A DNA stretch of 64,000 nt from Arthrobacter_H sp030452125. GTDB taxonomy: Bacteria; Actinomycetota; Actinomycetes; Actinomycetales; Micrococcaceae. A program made the translations under genes and the position numbers. Of this stretch, positions 8,320 to 16,104 are shown in pieces (positions within the stretch are counted from its first letter, which is position 1; each line of letters opens with the position of its first letter). Under the pieces are notes generated by a model. It had not been told where the DNA came from. It saw only the letters and a list, made by a program, of their open reading frames with translations, and did no database searches. The stretch lies in the NCBI GenBank assembly GCA_052379645.1, contig JBQSYU010000015.1. One strand, 5' to 3'.

Positions 8320-9750
8320 ATGAGCGGGTCAGAACGTTCCGTGTTGTGGGTGGCAATTCTTGCCTCGTTCGTGGCCTTTCTCGACGGCTCCATCGTCAAT
8401 GTCGCCCTCCCGGCGATCGCCAGTGAACTGGGCGGGGGAATCACCACCCAGCAGTGGGTGCTCGACGGCTATCTGCTCACCCTGGGTTCGTTGATCATGG
8501 TGGCGGGCAGTTTATCCGATATCTTCGGGCGGGTGCGGATGCTCCGCTTCGCACTCATCTTCTTCGGCGCTGCGTCACTCCTCTGTGCCGTGGCCCCCAG
8601 CACCGGCGTCCTGTTGACCGCACGTCTACTTCAGGGAGCTGCGGCCGCACTGCTGGTACCCAGCTCGTTGGCGCTGATCACTTCCACTTTCGCTGAAGAA
8701 CCCAGGGCGCGGGCCATCGGACAATGGACGGCCTGGACGGGGACCGCTTTCGTCGCAGGGCCCCTGTTGGGCGGACTGTTGGTGGATGCTGTTTCATGGC
8801 GGCTGGTTTTCGCCATCAACGTGCTCCCGATCGCCGTCACCCTGGTCCTACTACTCAAGCTCCACGAGCCGGCGAAACCCTCGGCGCGGACGCCGATCGA
8901 TGTTCTCGGCGCGTTGCTGGCGGCTCTGGGGCTGGGGGGAACGGTCTTTGCCTTGATCTTCCAGGACGGGCGGGGGTGGGCAGCTCCGTTGGTTTCCCTG
9001 CCGCTTGCTGGGGGATTGGCCTGTCTGGGCGCCTACATGTGGAGGCAGAAAACGGCACGGCACCCGATGATGCCCCTTCACTTGTTTCGGGAGCGGAACT
9101 TCGGCATCGGAAACTTGGCCACCGCGGCGTTCTACGCGGGGATCACGCTGGGGACGTTCATCATCCCGATCTTCTTGCAGGAGACGGCAGGGTTCACCGC
9201 ATTTTCAGCGGGTATGGCCACCATCCCGTTGACCTTGATGTCCTTGGCACTCTCCGCACTCTTCGGGACCTTTGCTGGTCGATACGGGCCCAGGCTATTC
9301 ATGTCCGTGGGACCCGTGATCGGAGCTGCCGGCTTCCTGCTGATGCTCTCGGCAACGGAACCGCTGGACTACTGGCAGCACATTCTGCCGGGTGTCGTGC
9401 TCTTCGGGCTGGGCCTGGCGGTGACAGTCGCCCCGCTGACCGCGGCAGTCCTTGGGGCCATCGACCCGGCCCAGAGCGGTATCGGATCGGCTATCAACAA
9501 CGCGGTGTCACGGGTGGCCGGTCTCCTCGCCGTTGCTGCCGTGGGCTGGTTCGCCGGTCCGGTCCTGGACTTCGCGGCCTTCCACCGGGTACTTCTGGTG
9601 GCGGCGCTGCTGATGATCGCGGCGGGTGTCGTCTCGGCGCTGGGCATCAGCAACGCACAAAACGCCAGCGGCAGGCCCGTCCCACCCGAAGCGATGGCGG
9701 CATGCCACGACCGAGTCGTCCCGGAGGGGCCGGATTTCCCCGGCATGTAA
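8320..9750 (+). CDS. MFS transporter, DHA2 (EmrB/QacA-like) drug:H+ antiporter type
   Basis: 476 residues with about 14 hydrophobic segments, the DHA2 topology. The motif A region between TM2 and TM3 reads G-S-L-S-D-I-F-G-R-V-R, and motif C-like G-P-L-L-G-G occurs in TM5. TM1 contains the D-G-S-I-V-N-V-A-L-P element typical of QacA/EmrB exporters. The likely role is proton-driven export of small molecules or drugs across the cytoplasmic membrane; the substrate cannot be told. It has its own promoter, stands alone between two terminator-like hairpins, and no regulator is adjacent. Confidence 0.85.
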   Translation: MSGSERSVLWVAILASFVAFLDGSIVNVALPAIASELGGGITTQQWVLDGYLLTLGSLIMVAGSLSDIFGRVRMLRFALIFFGAASLLCAVAPSTGVLLTARLLQGAAAALLVPSSLALITSTFAEEPRARAIGQWTAWTGTAFVAGPLLGGLLVDAVSWRLVFAINVLPIAVTLVLLLKLHEPAKPSARTPIDVLGALLAALGLGGTVFALIFQDGRGWAAPLVSLPLAGGLACLGAYMWRQKTARHPMMPLHLFRERNFGIGNLATAAFYAGITLGTFIIPIFLQETAGFTAFSAGMATIPLTLMSLALSALFGTFAGRYGPRLFMSVGPVIGAAGFLLMLSATEPLDYWQHILPGVVLFGLGLAVTVAPLTAAVLGAIDPAQSGIGSAINNAVSRVAGLLAVAAVGWFAGPVLDFAAFHRVLLVAALLMIAAGVVSALGISNAQNASGRPVPPEAMAACHDRVVPEGPDFPGM

Positions 9751-9773
9751 GCCTGATCGCGAGGAGACCTCGA

Positions 9774-9820
9774 GCACAAAAAAGACTTCCAAAAATTTCG
9801 GTGAACTTGTCTTTTCGTGC
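9774..9820 (+). terminator. A/T-rich hairpin after the MFS gene
   Basis: GCAC followed by an A run and AAAGAC (9774-9787) pairs imperfectly with GTCTTTTCGTGC (9809-9820). The stem has an A-rich left arm and a T-rich right arm, so it could terminate in both directions. The A/T content is conspicuous in this GC-rich window. Confidence 0.5.
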
Positions 9821-9883
9821 GCATTAGGAGGGGTTTATTCTGAATAAACAAGGATTCAAGTCAAACACAAGGAAGTGTTGACC

Positions 9884-11758
9884 ATGGGCCTCGCACACGA
9901 GACTGAGCGCGGATCATTCGAATCGACCGATAAGGCCCTGAAACGAAATCTGTCCTTTACGCAACTGTTGTTCCTGGGCGTCAGCGCCCAAATCGGGTCC
10001 GGGTGGCTCTTCGGGGTGTTGGCGGCCGCCGGAGTCGCCGGGCCGGCAGCCATCCTGTCCTGGATCATCGCCTCGGTCCTGGTGTTCCTGATCGCCCTGA
10101 CCTATCTCGAACTCGGGGCCATGCTTCCCCGCTCCGGGGCCATCGTCAGATACACGTTCCTGAGCCACGGTGCCTTCTCCGGCTGGATCATCGGCTGGGC
10201 CTATTGGCTGTCCGTGGTCTCCATCCCGCCGATCGAGGCCGAAGCGACACTGACGTACATCGGTGGACGGTTCCCCGACACCCATTTCCTGACCACCGTG
10301 GACGGGGTGCAACTGCTCAGCTGGCCCACCGGGATCCTCAGCGGATTCGTCCTGATGTTCCTCTTCTTCGTGTTGAACTTCTTCGGGGCCCGGTTCCTGG
10401 CCGAATCCAACCGGTGGGTGACCATCTGGAAGATCGCCTTGCCGACGTTGACCTTCATCTTCCTCTTCTTCATCCTCGACGGCAGCAACTTCACCACCTA
10501 TGGCGGTTTCGCCCCGTTGGGTGTTCCCCCGATCTTCCACGCCATCGCCACCACGGGCATCATCTTCTCCCTCTTGGGTTTCAGGCAGGCACTGGACTTC
10601 GGCGGGGAGGTCAGGAATCCGCAGCGCAACGTCCCTTTGGCGACCATTGGTTCCATCGCGATCCCGGCAGTGATCTACACCCTGCTGCAAGTGGCGTTCA
10701 TCGGGGCCATCAACTGGAAGGACATGGGCCTCAAGGGCGGTCAATGGGACCAGTTGGTGGCCGGAGGCTGGGCGGACGGGCCGCTGTTCCATGCACTCGG
10801 CTCGGCCAACATCGCGGCGCTGGCGGCCCTGGGTACCTTCCTGCTCATCGATGCGGCCGTGTCCCCGTTGGCCACCGGGTGGGTGTATCTGGGGACCGGC
10901 GCCCGCACCGGATACGGGCTCGGGGTGTACCGGAACATCCCCAAGAAGTTCACCGAGAGCAACCGCTTCGGGATCCCCTGGGTGGCCCTGGTCGTCTCGG
11001 CCGTGGTCGGATGCGTGTTCTTCGTCCCGGCACCGAGTTGGTACCAACTGGTGGGGTTCATCAGTTCGGCGGCGGTGCTGACCTACATCATGGGCGGGGT
11101 GGGGCTACCGGTCCTGCGCAGGACCGCCGGGTCACTGAAGCGGCCCTTCCGGCTGAGGGCCTACCGGTTCTGGTCCCCGATCTCCTTCCTGGCCGCGGTG
11201 CTGATCCTGTACTGGAGCGGCTTCTCCACCCTGGCCAACGTCTTCACGGCCACATTCATCGGGCTGCCCTTCTTTACCGCCTACTATGCGTGGAAGAGCA
11301 AGTGGATCTCGGCGGTCCCGGCATTTGCGATCAGCATCATCTTCTTCGTCTTGTGGATCTGGGTGGCCACCGTTGGCGGATGGGTCCTCAGCGGGGCCCA
11401 GGCCCAGCGCCCCGGAGGCTGGCCGTTCCCGGTGTACTACGCGGTGTTCTGTGTCCTGGTGATCGCCTTCTGCGCGGCCCTGTGGTTCTTCAGCAACAAA
11501 ACCGGGCGGTGCCACGTGAACGCGACCTGGTGGCTGATCTGGCTGTTGTTGGCTTCGCTGCTGGTGGGCTACCTCGGCGTCTACGGCCCCTTGGAATCAC
11601 CGGTGCTGCATTTCCCCTGGGGCATGGGCGTGGAACTCCTGGTGGGCATCGTCACCTATGTCTGGGCCGTCAGATCCGGTTTCAACACCGGCGAAGTCCA
11701 GCAGATCGTCGAAGAAGCAGCCGCCCGCGGGGGAGAGGTCTCCTCCGACGGGATCTGA
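9884..11758 (+). CDS. APC-superfamily amino acid permease
   Basis: 624 residues from the ATG at 9884 (AAGGAAG about 9 bases upstream; the GTG nine bases earlier is worse placed). There are 12-14 transmembrane segments. TM1 carries the APC hallmark A-Q-I-G-S-G-W-L-F-G, with the unwound G-S-G substrate-binding turn, and TM6 has the G-F-R-Q-A-L-D-F-G-G-E-V-R-N-P-Q-R-N-V-P motif. It is longer than a standard 12-TM permease because of extra C-terminal membrane segments, and ends in a short acidic tail. The substrate is probably an amino acid taken up with protons; similarity in style is to the aspartate-type permeases, but I cannot assign it. Confidence 0.82.
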   Translation: MGLAHETERGSFESTDKALKRNLSFTQLLFLGVSAQIGSGWLFGVLAAAGVAGPAAILSWIIASVLVFLIALTYLELGAMLPRSGAIVRYTFLSHGAFSGWIIGWAYWLSVVSIPPIEAEATLTYIGGRFPDTHFLTTVDGVQLLSWPTGILSGFVLMFLFFVLNFFGARFLAESNRWVTIWKIALPTLTFIFLFFILDGSNFTTYGGFAPLGVPPIFHAIATTGIIFSLLGFRQALDFGGEVRNPQRNVPLATIGSIAIPAVIYTLLQVAFIGAINWKDMGLKGGQWDQLVAGGWADGPLFHALGSANIAALAALGTFLLIDAAVSPLATGWVYLGTGARTGYGLGVYRNIPKKFTESNRFGIPWVALVVSAVVGCVFFVPAPSWYQLVGFISSAAVLTYIMGGVGLPVLRRTAGSLKRPFRLRAYRFWSPISFLAAVLILYWSGFSTLANVFTATFIGLPFFTAYYAWKSKWISAVPAFAISIIFFVLWIWVATVGGWVLSGAQAQRPGGWPFPVYYAVFCVLVIAFCAALWFFSNKTGRCHVNATWWLIWLLLASLLVGYLGVYGPLESPVLHFPWGMGVELLVGIVTYVWAVRSGFNTGEVQQIVEEAAARGGEVSSDGI

Positions 11759-11780
11759 CCGGCAAAGCCCGGGGAGGGGA

Positions 11781-11810
11781 GCCGCCTCTTGTACCGCCCT
11801 CGGAGGCGGC
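11781..11810 (+). terminator. Hairpin after the APC permease
   Basis: GCCGCCTC (11781-11788) and GAGGCGGC (11803-11810) form a perfect 8-bp stem with a 14-base loop, without a T tract. It may end the permease transcript just upstream of the truB promoter. Confidence 0.5.
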
Positions 11811-11836
11811 GGTGAACACGGGGACTTCGGGCCGCC

Positions 11837-11842
11837 TATACT
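11837..11842 (+). promoter_or_regulatory. -10 element of truB (leaderless type)
   Basis: TATACT ends seven bases before the GTG start of truB, so transcription would begin at about the first base of the start codon. No Shine-Dalgarno sequence precedes the GTG. Confidence 0.6.
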
Positions 11843-11849
11843 AGGGTGC

Positions 11850-12761
11850 GTGAAAAAAGGTGCCAGCACAGCTCAGGACGACGTCGGATCGGGACTGGTG
11901 ATCGTCGACAAGCCCCAGGGCTGGACGAGCCACGACGTCGTCGGCCGGACCCGCCGTCTCGCAGGGACCCGCAAGGTCGGCCACGCCGGGACCCTGGATC
12001 CCATGGCGACCGGGGTATTGGTGGTCGGGGTGAATAAGGCCACCCGTCTGCTGACCTACATCGTCGGGGCCACCAAGACGTACGAAGCCACCATCCGCCT
12101 CGGCGAGAACACCGTCACCGACGATGCCGAAGGCGAGCTGCTCCAGGCGCGCATCGCCGCAGCGGTCACCGAGGAACAGATCCACCGCGAGGTGGCCGGA
12201 CTGACCGGTGACATCGAGCAGGTCCCCTCCTCCGTCAGCGCCATCAAGGTCAACGGGGAACGCTCCTATGCCAGGGTGCGCAGCGGTCAGGAAGTGGATC
12301 TTCCCTCGCGGCCGGTCACGGTCAGCCGCTTCGAGGTCCACGAGGTGCGCCGCCTGCGCGGGGGCAAGATCCAGGACGTCGACGTCACCGTCGAATGCTC
12401 CTCGGGCACCTACATCCGGGCCCTGGCCCGTGACCTCGGCGAGGACCTGGGCGTCGGGGGACACCTGACCGCACTGCGGAGGACCCGAGTGGGCCCCTAC
12501 GGCATCGACGGCGCCCGGACCATGGAGCAGCTGGCCGAGGAATTCGGGATGCTTTCCCTGGATGCAGCGGCCCGGGCCCTGTTCGAAAACCGCGAACTCA
12601 GTGCCGAGGAAGCCACCGAACTGTCCTTCGGACGCCGGATCGGGCCCAATGCCCAGGACGATGCCGTCACTGCCGCCTTCTCCCCGGACGGGACCTGCGT
12701 GGCCCTGCTGAAGAACAAGGGCGGCGCCGCGAAGCCCGAGATCGTCTTCGTCACCGCCTGA
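11850..12761 (+). CDS. truB: tRNA pseudouridine(55) synthase TruB
   Basis: 303 residues. It converts U55 of the tRNA T-loop to pseudouridine. Family motifs: V-D-K-P-x-G-W-T-S-H-D-V-V, then the catalytic G-H-A-G-T-L-D-P-M-A-T-G-V-L with the nucleophile Asp, Y-x-x-x-I-x-L-G, and C-S-S-G-T-Y-I-R-A-L-A-R-D-L-G. A C-terminal PUA-like part follows. The GTG start at 11850 fits the leaderless -10 just upstream; the frame is open further upstream into the permease gene without similarity. Confidence 0.96.
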   Translation: MKKGASTAQDDVGSGLVIVDKPQGWTSHDVVGRTRRLAGTRKVGHAGTLDPMATGVLVVGVNKATRLLTYIVGATKTYEATIRLGENTVTDDAEGELLQARIAAAVTEEQIHREVAGLTGDIEQVPSSVSAIKVNGERSYARVRSGQEVDLPSRPVTVSRFEVHEVRRLRGGKIQDVDVTVECSSGTYIRALARDLGEDLGVGGHLTALRRTRVGPYGIDGARTMEQLAEEFGMLSLDAAARALFENRELSAEEATELSFGRRIGPNAQDDAVTAAFSPDGTCVALLKNKGGAAKPEIVFVTA

Positions 12762-12808
12762 GCCCGCACACCCGACCCCGCCCGCCAGCCGAAAGGTAGC
12801 AACCCACC

Positions 12809-13183
12809 GTGATCGTCGATGGATTCTTCATTGCCGGGGTGATCATCTGTGCGCTCTCCGTCGTGCTCAGCGTCGTCGCCACGATCCTGCGGGACCACCC
12901 GGACGACTACGCCATCATCTCCGTGGCCGCCGTGGAGGTCTTCCTCATCGTCTATGGCATCGCCGCGGCGGTCCGCCAGGCGGGCGGGGAGACGATCTCC
13001 GGTGAAGCCTGGGAGTTCTGGGGGTACGTGGCCACCGCGTTGTTCGTCCCGGTCGTGGCCTTCGCCTGGGCCATCACCGACAAGACCCGCTGGTCCAACG
13101 CCGTCCTGGCCGCCGTCGGCCTCACCGTATTCGTCATGTTGTATCGCATGGAACAGATTTGGGATGGAGCCACCCTCGTATGA
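12809..13183 (+). CDS. Small four-helix membrane protein of unknown function
   Basis: 124 residues from a GTG preceded by GAAAGG. Four hydrophobic stretches are visible (about 5-27, 36-55, 68-88, 97-116), with short charged loops such as R-D-H-P-D-D. I do not recognise the family. It overlaps the next small membrane gene by four bases (GTATGA), so the two are almost certainly translationally coupled and may form a complex. The truB-HP-HP-ribF arrangement looks conserved in Arthrobacter relatives as far as I recall. Confidence 0.75.
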   Translation: MIVDGFFIAGVIICALSVVLSVVATILRDHPDDYAIISVAAVEVFLIVYGIAAAVRQAGGETISGEAWEFWGYVATALFVPVVAFAWAITDKTRWSNAVLAAVGLTVFVMLYRMEQIWDGATLV

Positions 13184-13605
13184 ATGCACCAGCCACCCAG
13201 CGCCCGAACAGCCGCCAAGCCGGGCTGGGGCGGATCATCATCGCCGTCTACGGGATCTTCGCGATCTCCTCCACGGCCCGCGCCGGCTACCAGGTCCTGA
13301 CGAAGTTCGGTGAAGCGCCCCTGGCCTATGCCCTCAGTGCCGTGGCCGCCATCATCTACATCATCGCGACCATCGCCCTGGCCTCGAAGAAGCCCGGCAG
13401 CTGGAAGGTGTCCTTCCTGGCGGTGCTCATCGAGCTGATCGGGGTCATCGTGGTGGGCATCCTGTCCTTCGCGCTGCCGCAGGACTTCGCCCACCCGGCG
13501 GTCTGGTCGCACTTCGGGCAGGGGTACGGATACATCCCGTTGGTGCTGCCACTGATCGGCCTGTGGTGGCTGAACCGGCATCGTGAAGCGGAAGCCGACA
13601 GCTAG
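13180..13605 (+). CDS. Small four-helix membrane protein, partner of the preceding gene
   Basis: 141 residues. The ATG at 13180 overlaps the upstream stop. A short polar N-terminus (Asn/Gln/Arg-rich) precedes four hydrophobic segments (about 18-35, 47-67, 75-98, 116-133); the C-terminus is charged. No known catalytic motif is seen. It is coupled to the preceding gene and lies upstream of ribF; the function is unknown. Confidence 0.78.
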   Translation: MNAPATQRPNSRQAGLGRIIIAVYGIFAISSTARAGYQVLTKFGEAPLAYALSAVAAIIYIIATIALASKKPGSWKVSFLAVLIELIGVIVVGILSFALPQDFAHPAVWSHFGQGYGYIPLVLPLIGLWWLNRHREAEADS

Positions 13606-13692
13606 CCGAATTCAGCTTCAGGGGGCCGATCGTGAATAATGGAAAGGCGTCAGCCCGGCCACCGAACAACCGCCGCATTCCCAAGGAGCACA

Positions 13693-14652
13693 GTGCACTA
13701 CTGGAAAGGCCTCGAATCCGTCCCCCCGGACTTCGGGCCATCCGTCGTGACCATCGGCAACTTCGATGGTGTCCACCGCGGCCACCGCGAGGTCCTGTCC
13801 ACGCTGACCCGTCTGGCCGGCGAACGCAGTGCTGCCGCCGTGGCCATCAGTTTCGATCCGCATCCGGCGAAGGTGCACCGTCCCGATAGCTACCTGCCCC
13901 TGATCATGGGGTTGGCCGACCGGGTGGACTCACTGGCCGAGACCGGTCTGGACGCGGTCCTGATGGTGAACTACACGCTGGCCTTCTCCCAGGCCACCGC
14001 CGAGGAATTCGTCCAGGATGTCATCGTCGACCGGCTGCACGCCTGCGCCGTCGTCGTCGGTCATGACGTGCGGTTCGGGCGCGGGAACGCGGGGGACTTC
14101 GACACCATGGTCGAGCTGGGAAGGATCCACGGATTCGACGTCATCGGCATCGACGATGTCGGTGAGACCCGCCGCTGGTCCTCCACCTGGATCCGCGAGG
14201 CCCTCACCGACGGGGACGTGGCCACCGCCAACGAGATCCTCGGTCGCGCCCACCGGATGCGCGGGGAAATCGTCCACGGGGCCGCCCGGGGGCGTGAACT
14301 CGGGATTCCGACGGCGAACCTGTCCACCGACGCCTCGGGGATCATCCCCGCCGACGGGGTCTATGCCGGCTGGCTCGTCGACGAGGCGGGCATGCGGTGG
14401 CCTGCCGCCATTTCCGTCGGGTCGAACCCGACCTTCGAAGGGGTGAGCCGGCAGGTCGAGGCCCATGTCATCGACCGTCCCGATGAAGAGGTCGGGGACT
14501 TCGATCTCTACGGCCAGCAATCCGTCGTCGAATTCGTGGCCCGGTTGCGACCGATGGTCGCCTACCACGGCATCGAGGCGTTGATCGAGCAGATGAACGA
14601 GGACGTCGAGTTGGCCCGCGGGGTCCTGGAACATGACCGGGCCGGCGCCTGA
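13693..14652 (+). CDS. ribF: Bifunctional riboflavin kinase / FAD synthetase
   Basis: 319 residues from a GTG with AAGGAG five bases upstream. The enzyme makes FMN from riboflavin and ATP, then FAD. The N-terminal FMN adenylyltransferase domain shows T-I-G-N-F-D-G-V-H-R-G-H (residue 20 on) and S-F-D-P-H-P, then W-S-S-T-W-I-R-E. The C-terminal kinase domain has G-R-E-L-G-I-P-T-A-N-L and G-V-Y-A-G-W, and the Asn-Pro-T-F segment. It overlaps the methyltransferase gene by 20 bases. Confidence 0.96.
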   Translation: MHYWKGLESVPPDFGPSVVTIGNFDGVHRGHREVLSTLTRLAGERSAAAVAISFDPHPAKVHRPDSYLPLIMGLADRVDSLAETGLDAVLMVNYTLAFSQATAEEFVQDVIVDRLHACAVVVGHDVRFGRGNAGDFDTMVELGRIHGFDVIGIDDVGETRRWSSTWIREALTDGDVATANEILGRAHRMRGEIVHGAARGRELGIPTANLSTDASGIIPADGVYAGWLVDEAGMRWPAAISVGSNPTFEGVSRQVEAHVIDRPDEEVGDFDLYGQQSVVEFVARLRPMVAYHGIEALIEQMNEDVELARGVLEHDRAGA

Positions 14653-15466
14653 GCGCGAGCCCGTCGAACCGGTGACCCGGCCCGCACCGGACGCCCCGCT
14701 TCCCAATCTTCCTGCCGGCGGGCCGGCCATCGAAGCCTCCCGCCGCCGGTCCTTCGGCGCCGCCTTCGCCCACGGGGGAGGGCTCTATGATGCCGTTCGC
14801 CCGGGTTACCCCGCGGAGGTCGTTGACTTCCTGCTCCCCGCCGGGGCCCGCGACGCAGTGGACCTGGGGGCGGGGACCGGCATCCTCAGCAGGGAACTGG
14901 CCGCCCGGGGACTGCGTACGACCGCGGTGGACCCCTCGGAGGACATGCTCGCCCAATTGCGGCTGAAATCCTCATCGATCACCACCGTGCTGGCCACCGC
15001 CGAGCAGACCTGCCTTCCGGCGGGATCCTTCGACGTGGCCACCGCGGCGCAGTCCTGGCATTGGGTGGACGTTCCGGCCGCCTCCGCCGAGACCGCCCGG
15101 ATCCTGCGCCCTGGAGGCCGGTTGGCGCTGGTTTGGAACCAGCTGGACGTCACCGTGCCCTGGGTGCACCGGCTCAGTCGCATCATGCATGCCGGTGACG
15201 TGCACCGTCCCGGGTTCGTTCCGGAGATCGGGCCGGAATTCACCGGGTGGGAGTCGAGGGGCCTGCACTGGGAGCAGACGGTGACCCCGGAACTGTTGAT
15301 TGAACTGGCCAAATCACGCAGCTACTACCTGCGGGCGAAGGCACCCATCCGGGCCCGGGTCGAGGGGAACCTGGACTGGTACCTCCATGAGCATCTGGGG
15401 CACGAGCCGGGCGAAGAGCTGGGGCTGCCCTACTTCACCCACGCCTGGAGGGCCCATCGTCGGTAG
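14633..15466 (+). CDS. Class I SAM-dependent methyltransferase (Methyltransferase_11 type)
   Basis: 277 residues. After a proline-rich N-terminus the Rossmann fold begins: motif I V-D-L-G-A-G-T-G-I-L-S (about 79-89), the acidic V-D-P-S-E end of beta-2, then the S-F-D-V-A-T-A-A-Q-S-W-H-W-V motif IV and L-R-P-G-G-R-L-A-L-V-W-N. The latter two resemble the small-molecule and polyketide-type methyltransferases of the UbiE/COQ5 class. The substrate is unknown. The start lies inside ribF, so translation is probably coupled. Confidence 0.8.
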   Translation: MTGPAPEREPVEPVTRPAPDAPLPNLPAGGPAIEASRRRSFGAAFAHGGGLYDAVRPGYPAEVVDFLLPAGARDAVDLGAGTGILSRELAARGLRTTAVDPSEDMLAQLRLKSSSITTVLATAEQTCLPAGSFDVATAAQSWHWVDVPAASAETARILRPGGRLALVWNQLDVTVPWVHRLSRIMHAGDVHRPGFVPEIGPEFTGWESRGLHWEQTVTPELLIELAKSRSYYLRAKAPIRARVEGNLDWYLHEHLGHEPGEELGLPYFTHAWRAHRR

Positions 15467-15479
15467 TGACCGGTGATGA

Positions 15480-15485
15480 TAGACT
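15480..15485 (+). promoter_or_regulatory. Candidate -10 element of rpsO
   Basis: TAGACT lies 90 bases before the rpsO start; no good -35 is seen, so this is tentative. It would give a leader of roughly 80 bases, space for feedback control of S15. Confidence 0.35.
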
Positions 15486-15575
15486 GGTTGGCGGTGTGCG
15501 CTGCAGTCCGCGGTTGCGTGTCATCACGCCGGAGACGGCAAATCAACTGTTCGCGGTACAACTCCAGGAGTTAAT

Positions 15576-15845
15576 GTGGCCCTCGACGCTACTGTCAAGA
15601 CCGAAATCATGAAGGCCTACGCCACCCACGAAGGCGACACGGGTTCCCCGGAGGTGCAGGTTGCTGTTCTCTCACGTCGCATTCTGGACCTGACGGAACA
15701 CCTCAAGACGCATCAGCACGACCACCACACCCGCCGTGGCCTCATGGGCATGGTCGGACGTCGTCGCCGCATGCTCGGTTACCTCAAGAACACCGACATC
15801 GTCCGCTACCGTACGCTCATCGAGCGCCTCGGCCTGCGCCGCTAG
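15576..15845 (+). CDS. rpsO: 30S ribosomal protein S15
   Basis: 89 residues, the standard length. S15 is a primary binder of 16S rRNA and organises the central domain of the 30S subunit. Signature residues such as H-x-x-D-x-x-x-R-R-G-L and L-x-Y-L are present. It starts at a GTG preceded by CAGGAG. It is followed, after a hairpin, by pnp, as in most bacteria. Confidence 0.98.
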   Translation: MALDATVKTEIMKAYATHEGDTGSPEVQVAVLSRRILDLTEHLKTHQHDHHTRRGLMGMVGRRRRMLGYLKNTDIVRYRTLIERLGLRR

Positions 15846-15855
15846 TCGGTTCCAC

Positions 15856-15887
15856 GGAAGCGGTCCTCCCGACGGAGGGCCGCTTCC
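15856..15887 (+). terminator. Hairpin between rpsO and pnp
   Basis: GGAAGCGG, T, CCTCC pairs with GGAGG, G, CCGCTTCC around a four-base loop (15856-15887). There is no T tract. It may be a terminator or, as known between rpsO and pnp in other bacteria, an RNase processing site. Confidence 0.6.
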
Positions 15888-16104
15888 GGGCACGGGGCCG
15901 GAGGCCCCACGCCGCCAACACCAATGAAAACCGCAGGAAGCCAGCCATCAAGGACATTCGCGGTCCTCGGTAGTGGTTTACGGGAATCCGGCACGACGCC
16001 GGCAACCCCGTGGGCCTCGATCGAAGACCGGGTGCCCCCTCCGGTGGAACCGGAGGAGAGGATCGGCTGGGCCTGCGCCACAACAGAAACGGAGGTGACT
16101 CTCC

